Assembly (NCBI RefSeq): GCF_000784735.1
Contig: NZ_JSYG01000017.1
Coordinates: 62,001 to 126,000 of the forward strand
Reading direction: 5' to 3'
Length of the DNA: 64,000 nt
From: Dickeya undicola
GTDB lineage: Bacteria > Pseudomonadota > Gammaproteobacteria > Enterobacterales > Enterobacteriaceae
Shown: piece after piece, positions 53,214-63,662 of the stretch
Numbering within the stretch: the first letter of the stretch is position 1
How the letters are laid out: every line of letters begins with the position of its first letter
The notes under the pieces: model-generated
What the model saw: the letters and a program-made list of their open reading frames with translations, nothing else
What the model was told of the DNA's origin: nothing
Database searches by the model: none
Position numbers and translations under genes: made by a program

Positions 53214-53616
53214 ACGCGGGTGCTCCTGTTGATTCTTAAGAATATTGTAGTGAGCCTGTAGAAAAAGGGTTGTGGAAATTTTTCTACACGGTTATCAGGG
53301 AAAAAGGTTTCTCCGGCATTAATTTTTCGAGTAATCAATTATCCACTAATGGAAAAACCAGCATAACTGACTATTTTTGAAACAAAATACGGTTTTTAAG
53401 AGCGGTGTTTTATGCTGTTTGCACCGTGTTTTACTGAGAATCCCAGTTGCTTTACAGCATAAAACTCCTGTTTAATATCATGAATAATAAAGTCTTATTA
53501 CAAACTATTGCTTATAATAGAACCTAACTCGTTATTACTTATGGAAAAGTGTGAGTAATGACGGTTAATGACAATAATTATAGCAATATCCAAAAATGAC
53601 AGATGGGGTAAAACGG
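53214..53616. other. panM-livK divergent intergenic region
   Basis: About 400 bp, strongly AT-rich from 53280 on. It contains an inverted repeat (53257-53288, own entry). The AT-rich tract before livK would suit Lrp binding, which controls liv genes in E. coli. No livJ gene or attenuator peptide was seen. Confidence 0.5.
53257..53288. repeat. 10-bp perfect inverted repeat TGTAGAAAAA / TTTTTCTACA
   Basis: Arms at 53257-53266 and 53279-53288 with a 12-base spacer (GGGTTGTGGAAA). Low GC content makes a terminator less likely; a protein-binding site or upstream control element of panM/livK is possible. Confidence 0.8.
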
Positions 53617-54729
53617 ATGAAATTAAGCAAAGGTAACGCGCTGCTGGTGGGATGCCTGGCGGCGGCGATGAGCCATGCGGTGAACGCTGCGGATATCAAA
53701 GTTGCGATCGTTGGAGCCATGTCTGGCCCGGTAGCGCAGTACGGCGATATGGAGTTTACCGGTGCCCGTCAGGCGATTGCCGACATCAATGCCAAAGGGG
53801 GCGTCAACGGCAACAAACTGGTGGGTGTGGAATATGATGATGCCTGCGACCCGAAACAGGCGGTTGCTGTCGCCAACAAGGTGATCAACGACGGTATCCA
53901 CTACGTGATTGGTCATCTGTGCTCGTCGTCCACGCAGCCAGCATCCGACATTTACGAGGATGAAGGCGTGATCATGATTACGCCAGCGGCCACTGCGCCT
54001 GACCTGACTACCCGTGGTTACAAGCTGATTCTGCGTACTACCGGCCTGGATTCCGATCAGGGTCCGACGGCGGCAAAATACATTCTGGAACACGTGAAAC
54101 CGCAGCGTATCGCCGTGGTACACGACAAACAGCAGTACGGCGAGGGTCTGGCTCGTGCGGTGCAGGATAGCCTGAAAAAAGCCAACGCCAATGTGGTGCT
54201 GTTCGAAGGGGTGACCGCCGGGGATAAAGACTTCTCTACGCTGGTGGCGCGCCTGAAGAAAGATAACGTCGACTTCGTTTACTTCGGTGGTTACTACCCG
54301 GAAATGGGGCAGATTTTGCGTCAGGCACGTGCTGCTGGCCTGACCACCAAATTCATGGGGCCGGAAGGCGTGGGTAACTCGTCACTGTCCAACATTGCGG
54401 GCGCGGCGTCCGAAGGCATGTTGGTGACGCTGCCGAAGCGTTATGACCAGGTGCCAGCCAACCAGCCGATTGTTGATGCGCTGAAAGCCAAGAAACTGGA
54501 TCCGACAGGCCCGTTCGTGTGGACCACGTATGCTGCGTTGCAGTCGCTGACGACAGCGATGCAACGTACCAGCAGCACCGAGCCGGCCAAGCTGGCGGCC
54601 GACCTGAAAGCCAAGTCTGTGGACACGGTGATGGGCCCGCTGAGCTGGGATGAAAAAGGCGACCTGAAAGGGTTTGAATTTGGCGTATTCGAGTGGCACG
54701 CAGACGGTACTTCCTCTCCCGTGAAGTAA
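53617..54729 (+). CDS. livK: Branched-chain amino acid ABC transporter binding protein LivK/LivJ
   Basis: A 370-residue periplasmic SBP. Signal peptide [24 protein letters not shown] is cleaved before [20 protein letters not shown]. The Leu/Ile/Val binding fold has [15 protein letters not shown] near the ligand site and a disulfide-type cysteine pair (C in DDACDP and GHLCSS). ATG 53617 is chosen over 53596. E. coli has two such proteins (LivJ and LivK); only one is found here, so the J/K label is arbitrary. It leads the livKHMGF operon. Confidence 0.9.
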   Translation: MKLSKGNALLVGCLAAAMSHAVNAADIKVAIVGAMSGPVAQYGDMEFTGARQAIADINAKGGVNGNKLVGVEYDDACDPKQAVAVANKVINDGIHYVIGHLCSSSTQPASDIYEDEGVIMITPAATAPDLTTRGYKLILRTTGLDSDQGPTAAKYILEHVKPQRIAVVHDKQQYGEGLARAVQDSLKKANANVVLFEGVTAGDKDFSTLVARLKKDNVDFVYFGGYYPEMGQILRQARAAGLTTKFMGPEGVGNSSLSNIAGAASEGMLVTLPKRYDQVPANQPIVDALKAKKLDPTGPFVWTTYAALQSLTTAMQRTSSTEPAKLAADLKAKSVDTVMGPLSWDEKGDLKGFEFGVFEWHADGTSSPVK

Positions 54730-54807
54730 TTGACCGAACCCGTAATACTCCCAATACCGATGCCCCCTCAGCCGTCAGGCTGCGGGGGCAATGTCTAAGG
54801 TTAAGGT

Positions 54808-55734
54808 ATGTCCGAGCAGTTCCTCTATTTCCTTCAGCAGATGTTCAACGGCGTGACGTTGGGCAGCACCTATGCGCTGATCGCCATTGGCTACACCATG
54901 GTTTACGGCATTATCGGCATGATTAACTTCGCTCACGGCGAGGTCTACATGATCGGTAGTTATGTTTCTTTTATCGTGATCGCCGCCCTGATGATGATGG
55001 GCATTGACGCTGGCTGGTTGCTGATTAGCGTTGCGTTCATCGCGGCGGTGGTGATTTCCAGTGCCTATGGCTGGAGCATCGAGCGTGTGGCCTACAAGCC
55101 GGTGCGCAATTCCAAGCGGCTGATCGCGCTGATTTCCGCCATCGGCATGTCGATTTTCCTGCAGAACTACGTCAGCCTGACGCAAGGCTCGCGCGATGTG
55201 GCGCTGCCGAGCTTGATCCAAGGCCAGTGGGTACTGGGCGAAAGCAACGGTTTTGCCGCTACGCTTTCCTCCATGCAGCTCACCATCTGGATTGTCACTT
55301 TCCTGGCGATGCTGGCGTTGACGCTGTTCATTCGCTATTCCCGCATGGGGCGCGCCTGCCGTGCCTGTGCGGAAGACCTGAAAATGGCGAGCCTGTTGGG
55401 TATCAGCACCGACCGTGTGATTTCGCTGACTTTTGTTATCGGTGCCGCGATGGCGGCGGTGGCTGGGGTGTTGCTGGGCCAATTCTATGGCGTGATTAAC
55501 CCCTATATCGGCTTCATGGCCGGGATGAAAGCGTTTACCGCCGCTGTGCTGGGAGGGATCGGCAGTATTCCGGGCGCGATGATCGGCGGTTTGGTGCTGG
55601 GTATCGCTGAAGCGTTGACTTCCGCTTACCTCAGCACCGAATACAAGGACGTGGTGTCCTTCGCACTGCTGATCGTGGTGTTGCTGGTGATGCCTACCGG
55701 GATTCTGGGCCGTCCGGAGGTGGAAAAAGTATGA
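54808..55734 (+). CDS. livH: Branched-chain amino acid ABC permease LivH
   Basis: A 308-residue permease with about eight TM segments. [20 protein letters not shown] and the C-terminal [20 protein letters not shown] are the LivH family motifs. Forms the translocation path with LivM. A GGTATG-type weak ribosome site precedes ATG 54808. It overlaps livM by 4 bp. Confidence 0.95.
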   Translation: MSEQFLYFLQQMFNGVTLGSTYALIAIGYTMVYGIIGMINFAHGEVYMIGSYVSFIVIAALMMMGIDAGWLLISVAFIAAVVISSAYGWSIERVAYKPVRNSKRLIALISAIGMSIFLQNYVSLTQGSRDVALPSLIQGQWVLGESNGFAATLSSMQLTIWIVTFLAMLALTLFIRYSRMGRACRACAEDLKMASLLGISTDRVISLTFVIGAAMAAVAGVLLGQFYGVINPYIGFMAGMKAFTAAVLGGIGSIPGAMIGGLVLGIAEALTSAYLSTEYKDVVSFALLIVVLLVMPTGILGRPEVEKV

Positions 55735-57005
55735 AACTGCACACTCTGGTTAATGCTGTGCTATCGGCATTGGTGCTGCTGGTCCTCGCTACGTTCGTGA
55801 TGGGGATGCAACTGAGCCTGGATGGGACGCAACTGGTGGTACACGGCGCGGAAAAAGTGCGTTGGATGTGGATTATCGCTGCCTGTGCGCTGGTGTTTCT
55901 GTTTCAACTGCTGCGCCCTGCGCTAGCTCAGGGAATGAAGAAGGTATCCGGCCCTGGTTTTGTGTTGCCGAGCTTTGACGGTAGTACACCACGGCAGAAA
56001 TGGCTGGCGCTGGCGTTGCTTATCGCCGCGGTTGCCTGGCCGTTCGTGGTATCGCGTGGCACGGTGGATATCGCCACACTGACCATGATTTACATCATTC
56101 TGGGGCTTGGCCTGAACGTCGTCGTGGGGCTATCCGGTCTGTTGGTGCTGGGGTACGGCGGTTTCTACGCTATCGGCGCTTACACCTACGCGTTGCTGAG
56201 TCACTACTACGGTCTTGGCTTCTGGCAGTGCCTGCCGCTGGCGGGGCTGACAGCGGCGCTGTCTGGTTTCCTGCTAGGGTTCCCGGTGCTGCGGCTGCGC
56301 GGCGACTATCTGGCGATCGTCACGCTGGGATTTGGCGAGATCGTGCGCATCCTGCTGCTCAACAACACCGGTTTCACCGGCGGGCCGAATGGCATCAGCC
56401 AGATTCCGAAGCCGACCTTCTTCGGTCTGGAATTCAGCCGTTCGCCGCGCGAAGGCGGCTGGGACACCTTCCATCACTTCTTTGGCCTGACCTACGACCC
56501 CAGCGACCGCATCATCTTCCTGTATATGGTGGCGCTGCTGCTGGTATTGCTGACACTGTTTGTCATCAACCGTTTGCTGCGTATGCCGCTGGGTCGCGCC
56601 TGGGAAGCGCTGCGTGAAGATGAAATTGCCTGCCGTTCGCTGGGCCTGAGCCCGACCAAAATCAAGCTGACCGCGTTTACCATCAGTGCGGCGTTTGCCG
56701 GTTTCGCCGGGACGCTGTTCGCCGCCCGTCAGGGTTTCGTCAGCCCGGAATCCTTCACCTTCGTCGAGTCAGCCTTCGTGCTAGCGATCGTGGTATTGGG
56801 CGGGATGGGGTCGCAGTTTGCGGTGATTCTGGCCGCCATTCTGTTGGTGGTGTCTCGTGAGCTGATGCGTGATCTGAACGAATACAGCATGTTATTGCTG
56901 GGGGCGCTGATGGTGCTGATGATGATTTGGCGTCCGCAAGGGCTGTTGCCAATGAAACGCCCGCAGATGAAGTTGCAGATTGAGAAGAAGGAAGGGCAGG
57001 CATGA
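55731..57005 (+). CDS. livM: Branched-chain amino acid ABC permease LivM
   Basis: A 424-residue permease; the N-terminal 90 residues add extra TM segments (LivM_N) before the common core, as in E. coli LivM (425). Core motifs include [17 protein letters not shown] and [19 protein letters not shown]. It overlaps livH and livG by 4 bp each, so the operon is tightly coupled. Confidence 0.95.
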   Translation: MKLHTLVNAVLSALVLLVLATFVMGMQLSLDGTQLVVHGAEKVRWMWIIAACALVFLFQLLRPALAQGMKKVSGPGFVLPSFDGSTPRQKWLALALLIAAVAWPFVVSRGTVDIATLTMIYIILGLGLNVVVGLSGLLVLGYGGFYAIGAYTYALLSHYYGLGFWQCLPLAGLTAALSGFLLGFPVLRLRGDYLAIVTLGFGEIVRILLLNNTGFTGGPNGISQIPKPTFFGLEFSRSPREGGWDTFHHFFGLTYDPSDRIIFLYMVALLLVLLTLFVINRLLRMPLGRAWEALREDEIACRSLGLSPTKIKLTAFTISAAFAGFAGTLFAARQGFVSPESFTFVESAFVLAIVVLGGMGSQFAVILAAILLVVSRELMRDLNEYSMLLLGALMVLMMIWRPQGLLPMKRPQMKLQIEKKEGQA

Positions 57006-57772
57006 GTACGCAGCCATTATTGTCGGTCCGAGGCCTGATGATGCGCTTCGGCGGCCTGCTGGCGGTCAACAACGTCGAGCTGGATTTGCATCAGGGCGAA
57101 ATCGTGTCGCTGATCGGCCCTAACGGTGCCGGTAAAACCACGGTGTTTAACTGCCTGACCGGTTTTTACCGCCCCACTGGCGGCACCATTTTGTTGCGTG
57201 ACCAGCATCTCGAAGGCTTGGCGGGTCAGCAGATTGCCCGCATGGGCGTGGTGCGCACCTTCCAGCACGTGCGTCTGTTCCGTGAAATGACGGTGATTGA
57301 AAACCTGCTGGTGGCGCAGCATCAGCACCTCAAGAGCGGCGTGTTTGCCGGTCTTCTGAAGACCCCGGCGTTCCGCCGCGCCGAAGCCGACGCCCAGCAG
57401 CGTGCGGCCGTCTGGCTGGAGCGGGTAGGTTTGCTTGAGCTGGCGAACCGTCAGGCGGGGAACCTGGCTTACGGTCAGCAGCGTCGGCTGGAGATCGCCC
57501 GCTGTATGGTAACCCGTCCGGAATTGCTGATGCTGGATGAACCGGCCGCAGGCCTGAACCCGAAAGAGACGGAAGAGCTTAACGAGTTGATTATCGACCT
57601 GCGCGGCAACCACCAGGTTTCTGTTTTGCTGATCGAGCATGACATGAAGCTGGTGATGGGCATTTCCGACCGGATTTACGTGGTGAATCAGGGGACGCCG
57701 CTGGCGAATGGCACCCCGGCTGAAATTCGTAACAACCCGGATGTGATCCGTGCGTATCTGGGTGAAGGATAA
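57002..57772 (+). CDS. livG: Branched-chain amino acid ABC ATPase LivG
   Basis: A 256-residue ATPase with Walker [10 protein letters not shown], signature LAYGQQRR (variant typical of LivG), Walker [13 protein letters not shown] and H-loop EHDMK. It powers transport with LivF. livF starts 5 bp downstream. Confidence 0.95.
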   Translation: MSTQPLLSVRGLMMRFGGLLAVNNVELDLHQGEIVSLIGPNGAGKTTVFNCLTGFYRPTGGTILLRDQHLEGLAGQQIARMGVVRTFQHVRLFREMTVIENLLVAQHQHLKSGVFAGLLKTPAFRRAEADAQQRAAVWLERVGLLELANRQAGNLAYGQQRRLEIARCMVTRPELLMLDEPAAGLNPKETEELNELIIDLRGNHQVSVLLIEHDMKLVMGISDRIYVVNQGTPLANGTPAEIRNNPDVIRAYLGEG

Positions 57773-57777
57773 AACGT

Positions 57778-58479
57778 ATGTTGTCATTGAATCAGGTTTC
57801 TGCGCACTACGGCAAAATTCAGGCACTGCATCAGGTGAGCCTGCATATCAATCAGGGCGAGATCGTGACGCTGATTGGTGCCAACGGCGCGGGAAAAACC
57901 ACCCTGCTGGGAACGCTGTGCGGTGAGCCGCGCGCCTCGGAAGGGTCGATCGTTTTCGACGGCAAGGACATTACCGACTGGCAGACGGCGCGCATCATGC
58001 GTGAAGCTATCGCCATCGTGCCGGAAGGCCGTCGGGTATTCTCCCGCATGACGGTGGAAGAGAACCTGGCGATGGGCGGGTTCTTCGCCAATCGCGAACA
58101 GTATCAACAGCGCATTGCACGCGTGTACGACCTGTTCCCGCGGCTGTATGAACGTCGCGTCCAGCGTGCTGGCACCATGTCCGGCGGCGAGCAGCAGATG
58201 CTGGCTATCGGTCGTGCGTTGATGAGCCAGCCGCGTTTGCTGCTGCTGGACGAGCCATCGCTGGGGTTGGCACCGATCATCATTTTGCAGATTTTCGACA
58301 CCATCCAACAGTTGCGCGAAGAAGGCATGACCATCTTTCTGGTGGAGCAGAACGCTAACCAGGCGTTGCGTCTGGCGGACCGTGGCTACGTGCTGGAGAA
58401 CGGCCACGTGGTGTTGGAAGACACCGGCGATGCTTTGTTAGCTAACGAAGCCGTGCGTTCTGCCTACCTTGGCGGTTAA
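57778..58479 (+). CDS. livF: Branched-chain amino acid ABC ATPase LivF
   Basis: A 233-residue ATPase starting MLSLNQVSAHYGKIQALHQV. Walker A GANGAGKTT, signature MSGGEQQM, Walker B LLLLDEPSLGLA are intact. Its partner is LivG. A terminator hairpin follows 25 bp after the stop, so the aminotransferase downstream has its own transcript. Confidence 0.95.
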   Translation: MLSLNQVSAHYGKIQALHQVSLHINQGEIVTLIGANGAGKTTLLGTLCGEPRASEGSIVFDGKDITDWQTARIMREAIAIVPEGRRVFSRMTVEENLAMGGFFANREQYQQRIARVYDLFPRLYERRVQRAGTMSGGEQQMLAIGRALMSQPRLLLLDEPSLGLAPIIILQIFDTIQQLREEGMTIFLVEQNANQALRLADRGYVLENGHVVLEDTGDALLANEAVRSAYLGG

Positions 58480-58504
58480 ACTGCTCATGTGCGACACCTT
58501 TATC

Positions 58505-58531
58505 GGGCCGGTTTCCTCCGGCCCGTTGTTC
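58505..58531 (+). terminator. Intrinsic terminator of the liv operon
   Basis: GGGCCGG (58505-58511) and CCGGCCC (58518-58524) pair around TTTCCT, followed by GTTGTTCT. Confidence 0.75.
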
Positions 58532-58567
58532 TATCATAATTTTTTCAAAAAATAAGTGAGACTCAAC

Positions 58568-59752
58568 ATGTCAACGGATGGGTTACTGGCGCAGCGTATG
58601 GCACGCCTGAAAAGCTCCGCGATTCGTGAATTGCTCAAACACAGCAAAATGGACGGCGTGATTTCGTTGGCGGGCGGCATTCCTTCTGATGCGTTGTTTG
58701 ATTTCCAGGGACTGAATGAAGCGACCCAACTGGCGATTACTGAACAGCCGAAATCGGCCTTTCAGTATGGCCTGACCGAAGGCAGCCCGCTGCTGCGTGA
58801 GCGTATCGCTGAGCTGTGCGCGCTGCGTGGCGTGCGCACGCAGGCGCAGGACATCGTGGTGACAGCAGGTTCTCAGCAGGCGCTGGATCTGGTGATGCGC
58901 GCCACCACCAACCCGCAGGATATCTTTGTGGTGGAGCGCCCGACTTATCTGGCAGCGCTGCAAACGCTGGAACTGGCGGAAGCGCAGGTGATGTCGGTGT
59001 CGTCCGACGAAAACGGCATGGTGGTGGACGAACTGGCCGCTCTGCTGGAAACCACGCGTATCAAGGGTGTTTATCTGGTGCCGAATTTCGGCAACCCCAG
59101 CGGCGTCACCCTGAGCGACGCGCGTCGCCGTCAACTGGTGGCGCTGGCCGCCCGTCACGATTTCCTGATCGTGGAAGATGACCCGTATGGCGAACTGCGT
59201 TTCACCGAAGAACGCCACGCCACCCTTTATCAACTGGCGCAGGAAGCCGGACACGCCGATCGCGTGGTGTATACCTCGTCGTTCTCCAAGATTCTGGCAC
59301 CGGGGCTGCGTCTGGGCTGGGCGATTCTGCCTGATTGGCTGCTGCACAAAGTGGCGATCATCAAACAGGCCGCCGACCTGCACGCTAGTTCGTTGTCTCA
59401 GACTATCGTGGAATACTATCTGGGAACCGGGCGTCTACCGGCGCAGATTGACAAGATTCGTGAAGCTTACCGCCAGAAAGGCGAACTGCTGTCCGAACTG
59501 ATGACCAGTGAACTGGGTGATGTGATCAGCTTCAACCAGCCGAAAGGCGGCATGTTCTTGTGGGCGCGTTTCCGTCAGCCGTTTGATACCACCGCCTGGT
59601 TGCAGAAAACGCTGGCGCAGGGGGTGGTGTTCGTGCCCGGTGAGTTCTTCTTCGCCGATCGACCGGACCAGTCAACACTACGTCTGTCGTTCGCCACCGC
59701 GACCGAAGAGCAGATGTACGAGGCGGTCGCCCGCCTGCGTCGCGCGCTGTGA
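58568..59752 (+). CDS. PLP-dependent aminotransferase (class I/II, MocR-domain-like without HTH)
   Basis: A 394-residue fold-type I aminotransferase. Motifs: VTAGSQQALDLVMRA, PNFGNPSGVTLSD (substrate/PLP Asn), EDDPYGELRF (PLP Asp) and SSFSKILAPGLRLGW (PLP lysine in SFSK). It resembles 2-aminoadipate and broad amino-acid aminotransferases (LysN/aromatic group I). ATG 58568 is chosen over an upstream GTG. Its place behind livKHMGF suggests transamination of branched-chain or related amino acids, but the terminator between argues it is not strictly in the operon. Substrate not determined. Confidence 0.85.
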   Translation: MSTDGLLAQRMARLKSSAIRELLKHSKMDGVISLAGGIPSDALFDFQGLNEATQLAITEQPKSAFQYGLTEGSPLLRERIAELCALRGVRTQAQDIVVTAGSQQALDLVMRATTNPQDIFVVERPTYLAALQTLELAEAQVMSVSSDENGMVVDELAALLETTRIKGVYLVPNFGNPSGVTLSDARRRQLVALAARHDFLIVEDDPYGELRFTEERHATLYQLAQEAGHADRVVYTSSFSKILAPGLRLGWAILPDWLLHKVAIIKQAADLHASSLSQTIVEYYLGTGRLPAQIDKIREAYRQKGELLSELMTSELGDVISFNQPKGGMFLWARFRQPFDTTAWLQKTLAQGVVFVPGEFFFADRPDQSTLRLSFATATEEQMYEAVARLRRAL

Positions 59753-59806
59753 TTGATCGTTGTAATCGAACGTGATAACCGACCGGTGTAACCGATGACG
59801 ATGATG

Positions 59807-59829
59807 ACCGCTGCCGTTCCGGCAGCGGT
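59807..59829. terminator. Hairpin between the aminotransferase and FAH-family genes
   Basis: ACCGCTGCCG (59807-59816) and CGGCAGCGGT (59820-59829) pair over 10 bp around TTC. It lies between converging genes; the T-tract is weak (TGTTC), so termination strength is uncertain. Confidence 0.6.
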
Positions 59830-59832
59830 TGT

Positions 59833-60720
59833 TCAGACGGCGCAAGATACTGGACGGGGCGCATGGCTACCGTCGGCAGGCTGCGGCGTCGCGATGCGAT
59901 TAACCAGCCGACCAATCCCGCTGATTTCCACCTCCACCACATCGCCTTCCCGCATAAACAGCGGCGGCGTGCGCTTTTTCCCGACTCCGCCGGGCGAGCC
60001 GGTAATGATGACATCGCCGGGCGACAGTGGTGTGAAGCGTGAAATGTATTCGATCAGTTCGGCGACGGAGCGCACCATATTACCGGTGTGGTCATGCTGT
60101 ACCCGGTTACCGTTCAGATAGGTGCTGATGCTGAGCTGCTGCGGGTCGCCAATCTCGTCGGCGGTGACCAGCCAGGGGCCGAAACCGCCGGTGCGGCGCC
60201 AGTTTTTGCCGGAGGTAAACCAGCTGTACTGCATATCCCGCACCGAACCATCCATAAAGCAGCTGTAACCCGCCACGACATCCAGCGCCTTGTCGCGGCT
60301 GACGTTGTCGGCGTGTTTGCCGATGATCACCGCGAGTTCGCCTTCATAGTCAAACTCGTTGGTGGAGGCCGGCTTGAGCAACGGCTGCTGATGGCCGCAC
60401 AGGGTATCGGCAAAACGGATGAACAGCGTCGGCGCGTCGGTCGTCTGTTCAAATTCGATACGCTTTTCCATGTAGTTCATGCCGACGCACAGGATTTTCG
60501 CGGGTCGTTCGATGACCGGCAGAAACGTCACCTCATCGAGATGAAAATCTGCGGTGGCGCCGTGTTGCGGCAGGGTCGTCAGCGCATCGGCCCGCAGCAG
60601 CGCAGCCAGATCGGTAACGCGACCGGACAGGTGGCGGCCCAAATCGATCAGGCCCCCTTCGTTCACCAGACCGACGCTTTTCGCGCCGGTTTGCGGATTG
60701 ATAAAACTCGCCAGTTTCAT
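59833..60720 (-). CDS. Fumarylacetoacetate hydrolase (FAH)-family protein
   Basis: A 295-residue FAH-fold protein. The N-terminal domain (KLASFINPQTGAKSVGLVNEGG) leads to the metal-binding core: KILCVGMNYMEK, then EFDYEGELAVIIGK with the acidic ligands, and the closing PLSPGDVIITGSPGGVGKKRTPP. Family members include fumarylpyruvate hydrolases, oxaloacetate decarboxylases (FAHD1) and oxaloacetate tautomerases. It is the last gene of an operon with ttdB and ttdA homologues, which make oxaloacetate from tartrate. Oxaloacetate decarboxylase or tautomerase activity is therefore an attractive guess, not established. Confidence 0.85.
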   Translation of the reverse strand: MKLASFINPQTGAKSVGLVNEGGLIDLGRHLSGRVTDLAALLRADALTTLPQHGATADFHLDEVTFLPVIERPAKILCVGMNYMEKRIEFEQTTDAPTLFIRFADTLCGHQQPLLKPASTNEFDYEGELAVIIGKHADNVSRDKALDVVAGYSCFMDGSVRDMQYSWFTSGKNWRRTGGFGPWLVTADEIGDPQQLSISTYLNGNRVQHDHTGNMVRSVAELIEYISRFTPLSPGDVIITGSPGGVGKKRTPPLFMREGDVVEVEISGIGRLVNRIATPQPADGSHAPRPVSCAV

Positions 60721-60799
60721 AGATGTGTTCCGTTGCTGAACACCGGGGCGACGCGCTGGGCCGGTAGCTCATCGCGTGTCGCTCAACCGGTGTGGGACG

Positions 60800-61408
60800 T
60801 TATTTGATAAAGCGAATCTGCTCGTTGATGTCGGCGATAATCGGCACCTTGCGTTCGTTGTAGGTCAGCTTGTTTTTCTCGAACAGGTTATTGCCGTGCG
60901 TGTCGATGGAGATGATCAGCGGACCGAATTCCTTCACCCGGTTGACCCACAGGGTTTCCGGCATCCCCAAATCGCGCCATTGCGCGTCTTCGATTTTCTC
61001 CACGCAGGTGGCGGCCAGCACCGCGCAACCGCCGGGGAACACCGCGTGTACCGCCTTGAATTGCTGGCAGCCCGCCTCGGTGTTCGGCCCCATGCCCCCT
61101 TTGCCGACAATCAGTTTCACACCGGTCTGCTCAATAAATTCTTTTTCGAATTTTTCCATGCGCATGCTGGTGGTTGGGCCGATGGAGATCATGTCGAAGG
61201 TGCCGTCGTCCTTTTCCACCACGATGGGGCCGGCGTGCAGAATAGCGCCGCCGCGCAGGTCAACCGGCAGTTCGCGTCCCAGCTCAATCAACCGGCGATG
61301 CGCCACATCGCGGCAGGTCACCAGCGTGCCGGTCAGGTAAACCACATCGCCGATATTCAGCTCAGCCAGGTCTTCGTCTTTGATGGGAGTGGTCAGAATC
61401 TTTTTCAT
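60800..61408 (-). CDS. ttdB: L(+)-tartrate dehydratase beta subunit-like (fumarase class I C-terminal type)
   Basis: A 202-residue protein with the class I fumarase beta-subunit fold: [23 protein letters not shown] at the start, [23 protein letters not shown], and [21 protein letters not shown]. It completes the active site with the alpha subunit and overlaps it by 4 bp. A two-subunit hydro-lyase also fits class I fumarase or other dehydratases; tartrate is favoured by resemblance of the alpha subunit to TtdA. Confidence 0.85.
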   Translation of the reverse strand: MKKILTTPIKDEDLAELNIGDVVYLTGTLVTCRDVAHRRLIELGRELPVDLRGGAILHAGPIVVEKDDGTFDMISIGPTTSMRMEKFEKEFIEQTGVKLIVGKGGMGPNTEAGCQQFKAVHAVFPGGCAVLAATCVEKIEDAQWRDLGMPETLWVNRVKEFGPLIISIDTHGNNLFEKNKLTYNERKVPIIADINEQIRFIK

Positions 61409-62301
61409 AATACGGCACCTTCGTGAGACAGGATTTCATAGGACAGATCGGCGGAGAAACGGATGGTGCCGCGGCGATGCGCCCAGCAGCCGGTGGATAC
61501 CGCGACCCCGATGGTGGAAGGGTGACGGGCGGAGGACTCGATGTTGACGCCCATCACCGATGATGCGCCGCCCAGCCCCTGCGGCCCCAGTCCAACCTGA
61601 TTCAGCCCGTCTTCGAGCAGTTTTTCCATTTTGGCGGCGTCGGCGTTCGGGTGTGAGGAATCGACCGGTCGCAGAATGGCTTTCTTGGATAAGCGGGCGG
61701 CGGTTTCCACCGAGGTGGAGACGCCCACGCCCACCAGCAGCGGCGGGCAGGCATTCACGCCGTAGGAGGTAATCACATCAAAGACGAACTGGTTGACGCC
61801 TTCGTAGCCCTGCCCCGGCATCAGCACCTTGGCCGCGCCGGGCAGCGAGCAGCCGCCGCCGGCCATATAGACTTCAATGGTGCAGTGGTCGTCGTCGGGG
61901 ATGATTTCCCAGTCCAGCCAGGGCACGCGTGAACCGGTATTGGTGCCGGTATTTTTTTCAATGAAGGTTTCCACCGCATTGTGGCGCAGCGGCGCTTTTT
62001 GGGTGGCTTCCAGCGTGGCCTGCTGTAACACGTGTTCCAAATCGCCGATAAACGGGAAGCGGGCGCCGACGGTAATAAAATATTGAATGACGCCGGTGTC
62101 CTGACAGCAGGGGTGGTCCAGTTCATCCGCCCGTTTCTGGTTTTCGAACATAGAGTCGTAGACCACTTTGGCCAGCGGGCTATCTTCCTTGGCTCGTAAT
62201 TCTTCCAGCTTTTTAATGACGTCGGTGGGCAGCCGTTTGCCGACATAGCCGGTAAAACGGGTCATGACATCAATTAATTCCGATACGGATTCAGTATTCA
62301 C
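61405..62301 (-). CDS. ttdA: L(+)-tartrate dehydratase alpha subunit-like (Fe-S)
   Basis: A 298-residue class I fumarase-type alpha subunit. Cluster cysteines are in [26 protein letters not shown] and [14 protein letters not shown] contexts. Long matches to E. coli TtdA exist ([64 protein letters not shown]). Start: GTG 62301 with CGGAGG 7 bases upstream, in preference to ATG 62367, which overlaps the MFS gene's stop. Length then approximates E. coli TtdA (303). It dehydrates L-tartrate to oxaloacetate. Confidence 0.88.
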   Translation of the reverse strand: MNTESVSELIDVMTRFTGYVGKRLPTDVIKKLEELRAKEDSPLAKVVYDSMFENQKRADELDHPCCQDTGVIQYFITVGARFPFIGDLEHVLQQATLEATQKAPLRHNAVETFIEKNTGTNTGSRVPWLDWEIIPDDDHCTIEVYMAGGGCSLPGAAKVLMPGQGYEGVNQFVFDVITSYGVNACPPLLVGVGVSTSVETAARLSKKAILRPVDSSHPNADAAKMEKLLEDGLNQVGLGPQGLGGASSVMGVNIESSARHPSTIGVAVSTGCWAHRRGTIRFSADLSYEILSHEGAVL

Positions 62302-62366
62302 AATAACCTCCGGGTGTAAGAGCCTAATGGGGCAGGCATCTAAAAATGCGTTAATGGCGCGATTCA

Positions 62367-63662
62367 TCAGGCCATCGACGTTTTCATGACCTTACGTTTA
62401 CGGCTGACTTCAATGAGCAGCGTTAACAGGGCGGACAATAAAAGCAGCGCCGCAATGGCGTAGAGCGCGAGGGAAAAATCGCCGGTTTTTTCTTTTAACC
62501 AGCCGATAATCGCCGGGCCGAAGAAACCGCCCAGATTGCCGATGGAGTTGATGGCGGCCAGTCCCGCGGCGGCGGCCGGGCCGGATAAAAACAGTGACGG
62601 AATGCTCCACAATGGCGGTTTGCAGGAATAAATACCGATGCTGGCCAGCACCAGCGCCAGCATGGCGAAACCGAGGGAATGAACGGAGCCGGCCAGCACA
62701 AAGCCGAGGCTGGCGAGAATACAGGCGCTGACCACATGCCAGGTGCGCTCGCGGGTGGCGTCCGAATGTCTGGCCCAGAAAATCATCGCACCCACGGCAA
62801 TTGCCGCCGGAATGGCGTTGATAAAGCCAATCTGCAGCGTGCTCAAACCGAAGGATTTAATAAACTGCGGCGACCAGATATTTAACGAATACAAACCGGC
62901 GGAGGTGCCGAAATACACCAGCGCCAGCGTTAATACGCGAATATCCGTCAATCCTTTCAGCGCGCTGGTTTTGGTTTCACTGCTTCTGGCGGCCTTTTCC
63001 TCTTGCAGCGTTTTCACCAGCCATTGCGTTTCCTCCTCATTCAGCCAGGTATTTTTTTCCGGCTTATCATTCAGATAAAAGAAGGTGAATCCACCCAGCA
63101 GGATGGCGGCGACGGCGTCGAGCAGAAACATGAATTGCCAGCCGGTCATCCCCATCACGCCATGAAAACTCAGAATGGTACCGGCCAGCGGCGAACCTAG
63201 CATGGATGAAATGGGCGCCGCCGCCATAAAAAACGCGATCACCTGAGCGCGGCGTTTGACCGGAAACCAGGTGCTGAGATAAAGAATAATGCCGGAAAAG
63301 AACCCCGCTTCCGCCACGCCGAGGAAAAAACGCAGAATATAAAAACCGGTAACGGTTTTTACCGATATCATGCAGGCGGCCACAATTCCCCAGCTAATCA
63401 TAATGCGCGCCAGCCAGATACGTGGGCCGACTTTCTGCAAAATAATATTGGAGGGAACATCCGTGAAGAAATAGCCGATAAAAAACATGCCGGCGCCGAT
63501 GCCAAATACCGTCGAGGAAAAACCCAAATCCTGATTCATGGTTAATGCGGCGAAACCGATATTGATACGATCAAAAAAAGCGATGAAATACGCGAACATG
63601 ACAAAGGGCACTATTCGCCAGGTTATTTTTTTGAGTGCCGCACCTTCAAGGTCTTTTTTCAT
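62367..63662 (-). CDS. MFS transporter, anion:cation symporter (ACS) type
   Basis: A 431-residue carrier with 12 TM segments. FFDRINIGFAALTMNQDLGFS in TM1-loop and GVAEAGFFSGIILYLSTWFP in TM5 are the hallmarks of the ACS family (tartrate TtuB, phthalate, glucarate permeases). It heads the operon with ttdA and ttdB, so tartrate or a related hydroxy acid is the likely cargo. ATG 63662 (MKKDLEGAALKK) is chosen; the longer frame adds 38 unsupported residues. A LysR-type activator is usual for such operons and may lie outside the window. Confidence 0.87.
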   Translation of the reverse strand: MKKDLEGAALKKITWRIVPFVMFAYFIAFFDRINIGFAALTMNQDLGFSSTVFGIGAGMFFIGYFFTDVPSNIILQKVGPRIWLARIMISWGIVAACMISVKTVTGFYILRFFLGVAEAGFFSGIILYLSTWFPVKRRAQVIAFFMAAAPISSMLGSPLAGTILSFHGVMGMTGWQFMFLLDAVAAILLGGFTFFYLNDKPEKNTWLNEEETQWLVKTLQEEKAARSSETKTSALKGLTDIRVLTLALVYFGTSAGLYSLNIWSPQFIKSFGLSTLQIGFINAIPAAIAVGAMIFWARHSDATRERTWHVVSACILASLGFVLAGSVHSLGFAMLALVLASIGIYSCKPPLWSIPSLFLSGPAAAAGLAAINSIGNLGGFFGPAIIGWLKEKTGDFSLALYAIAALLLLSALLTLLIEVSRKRKVMKTSMA

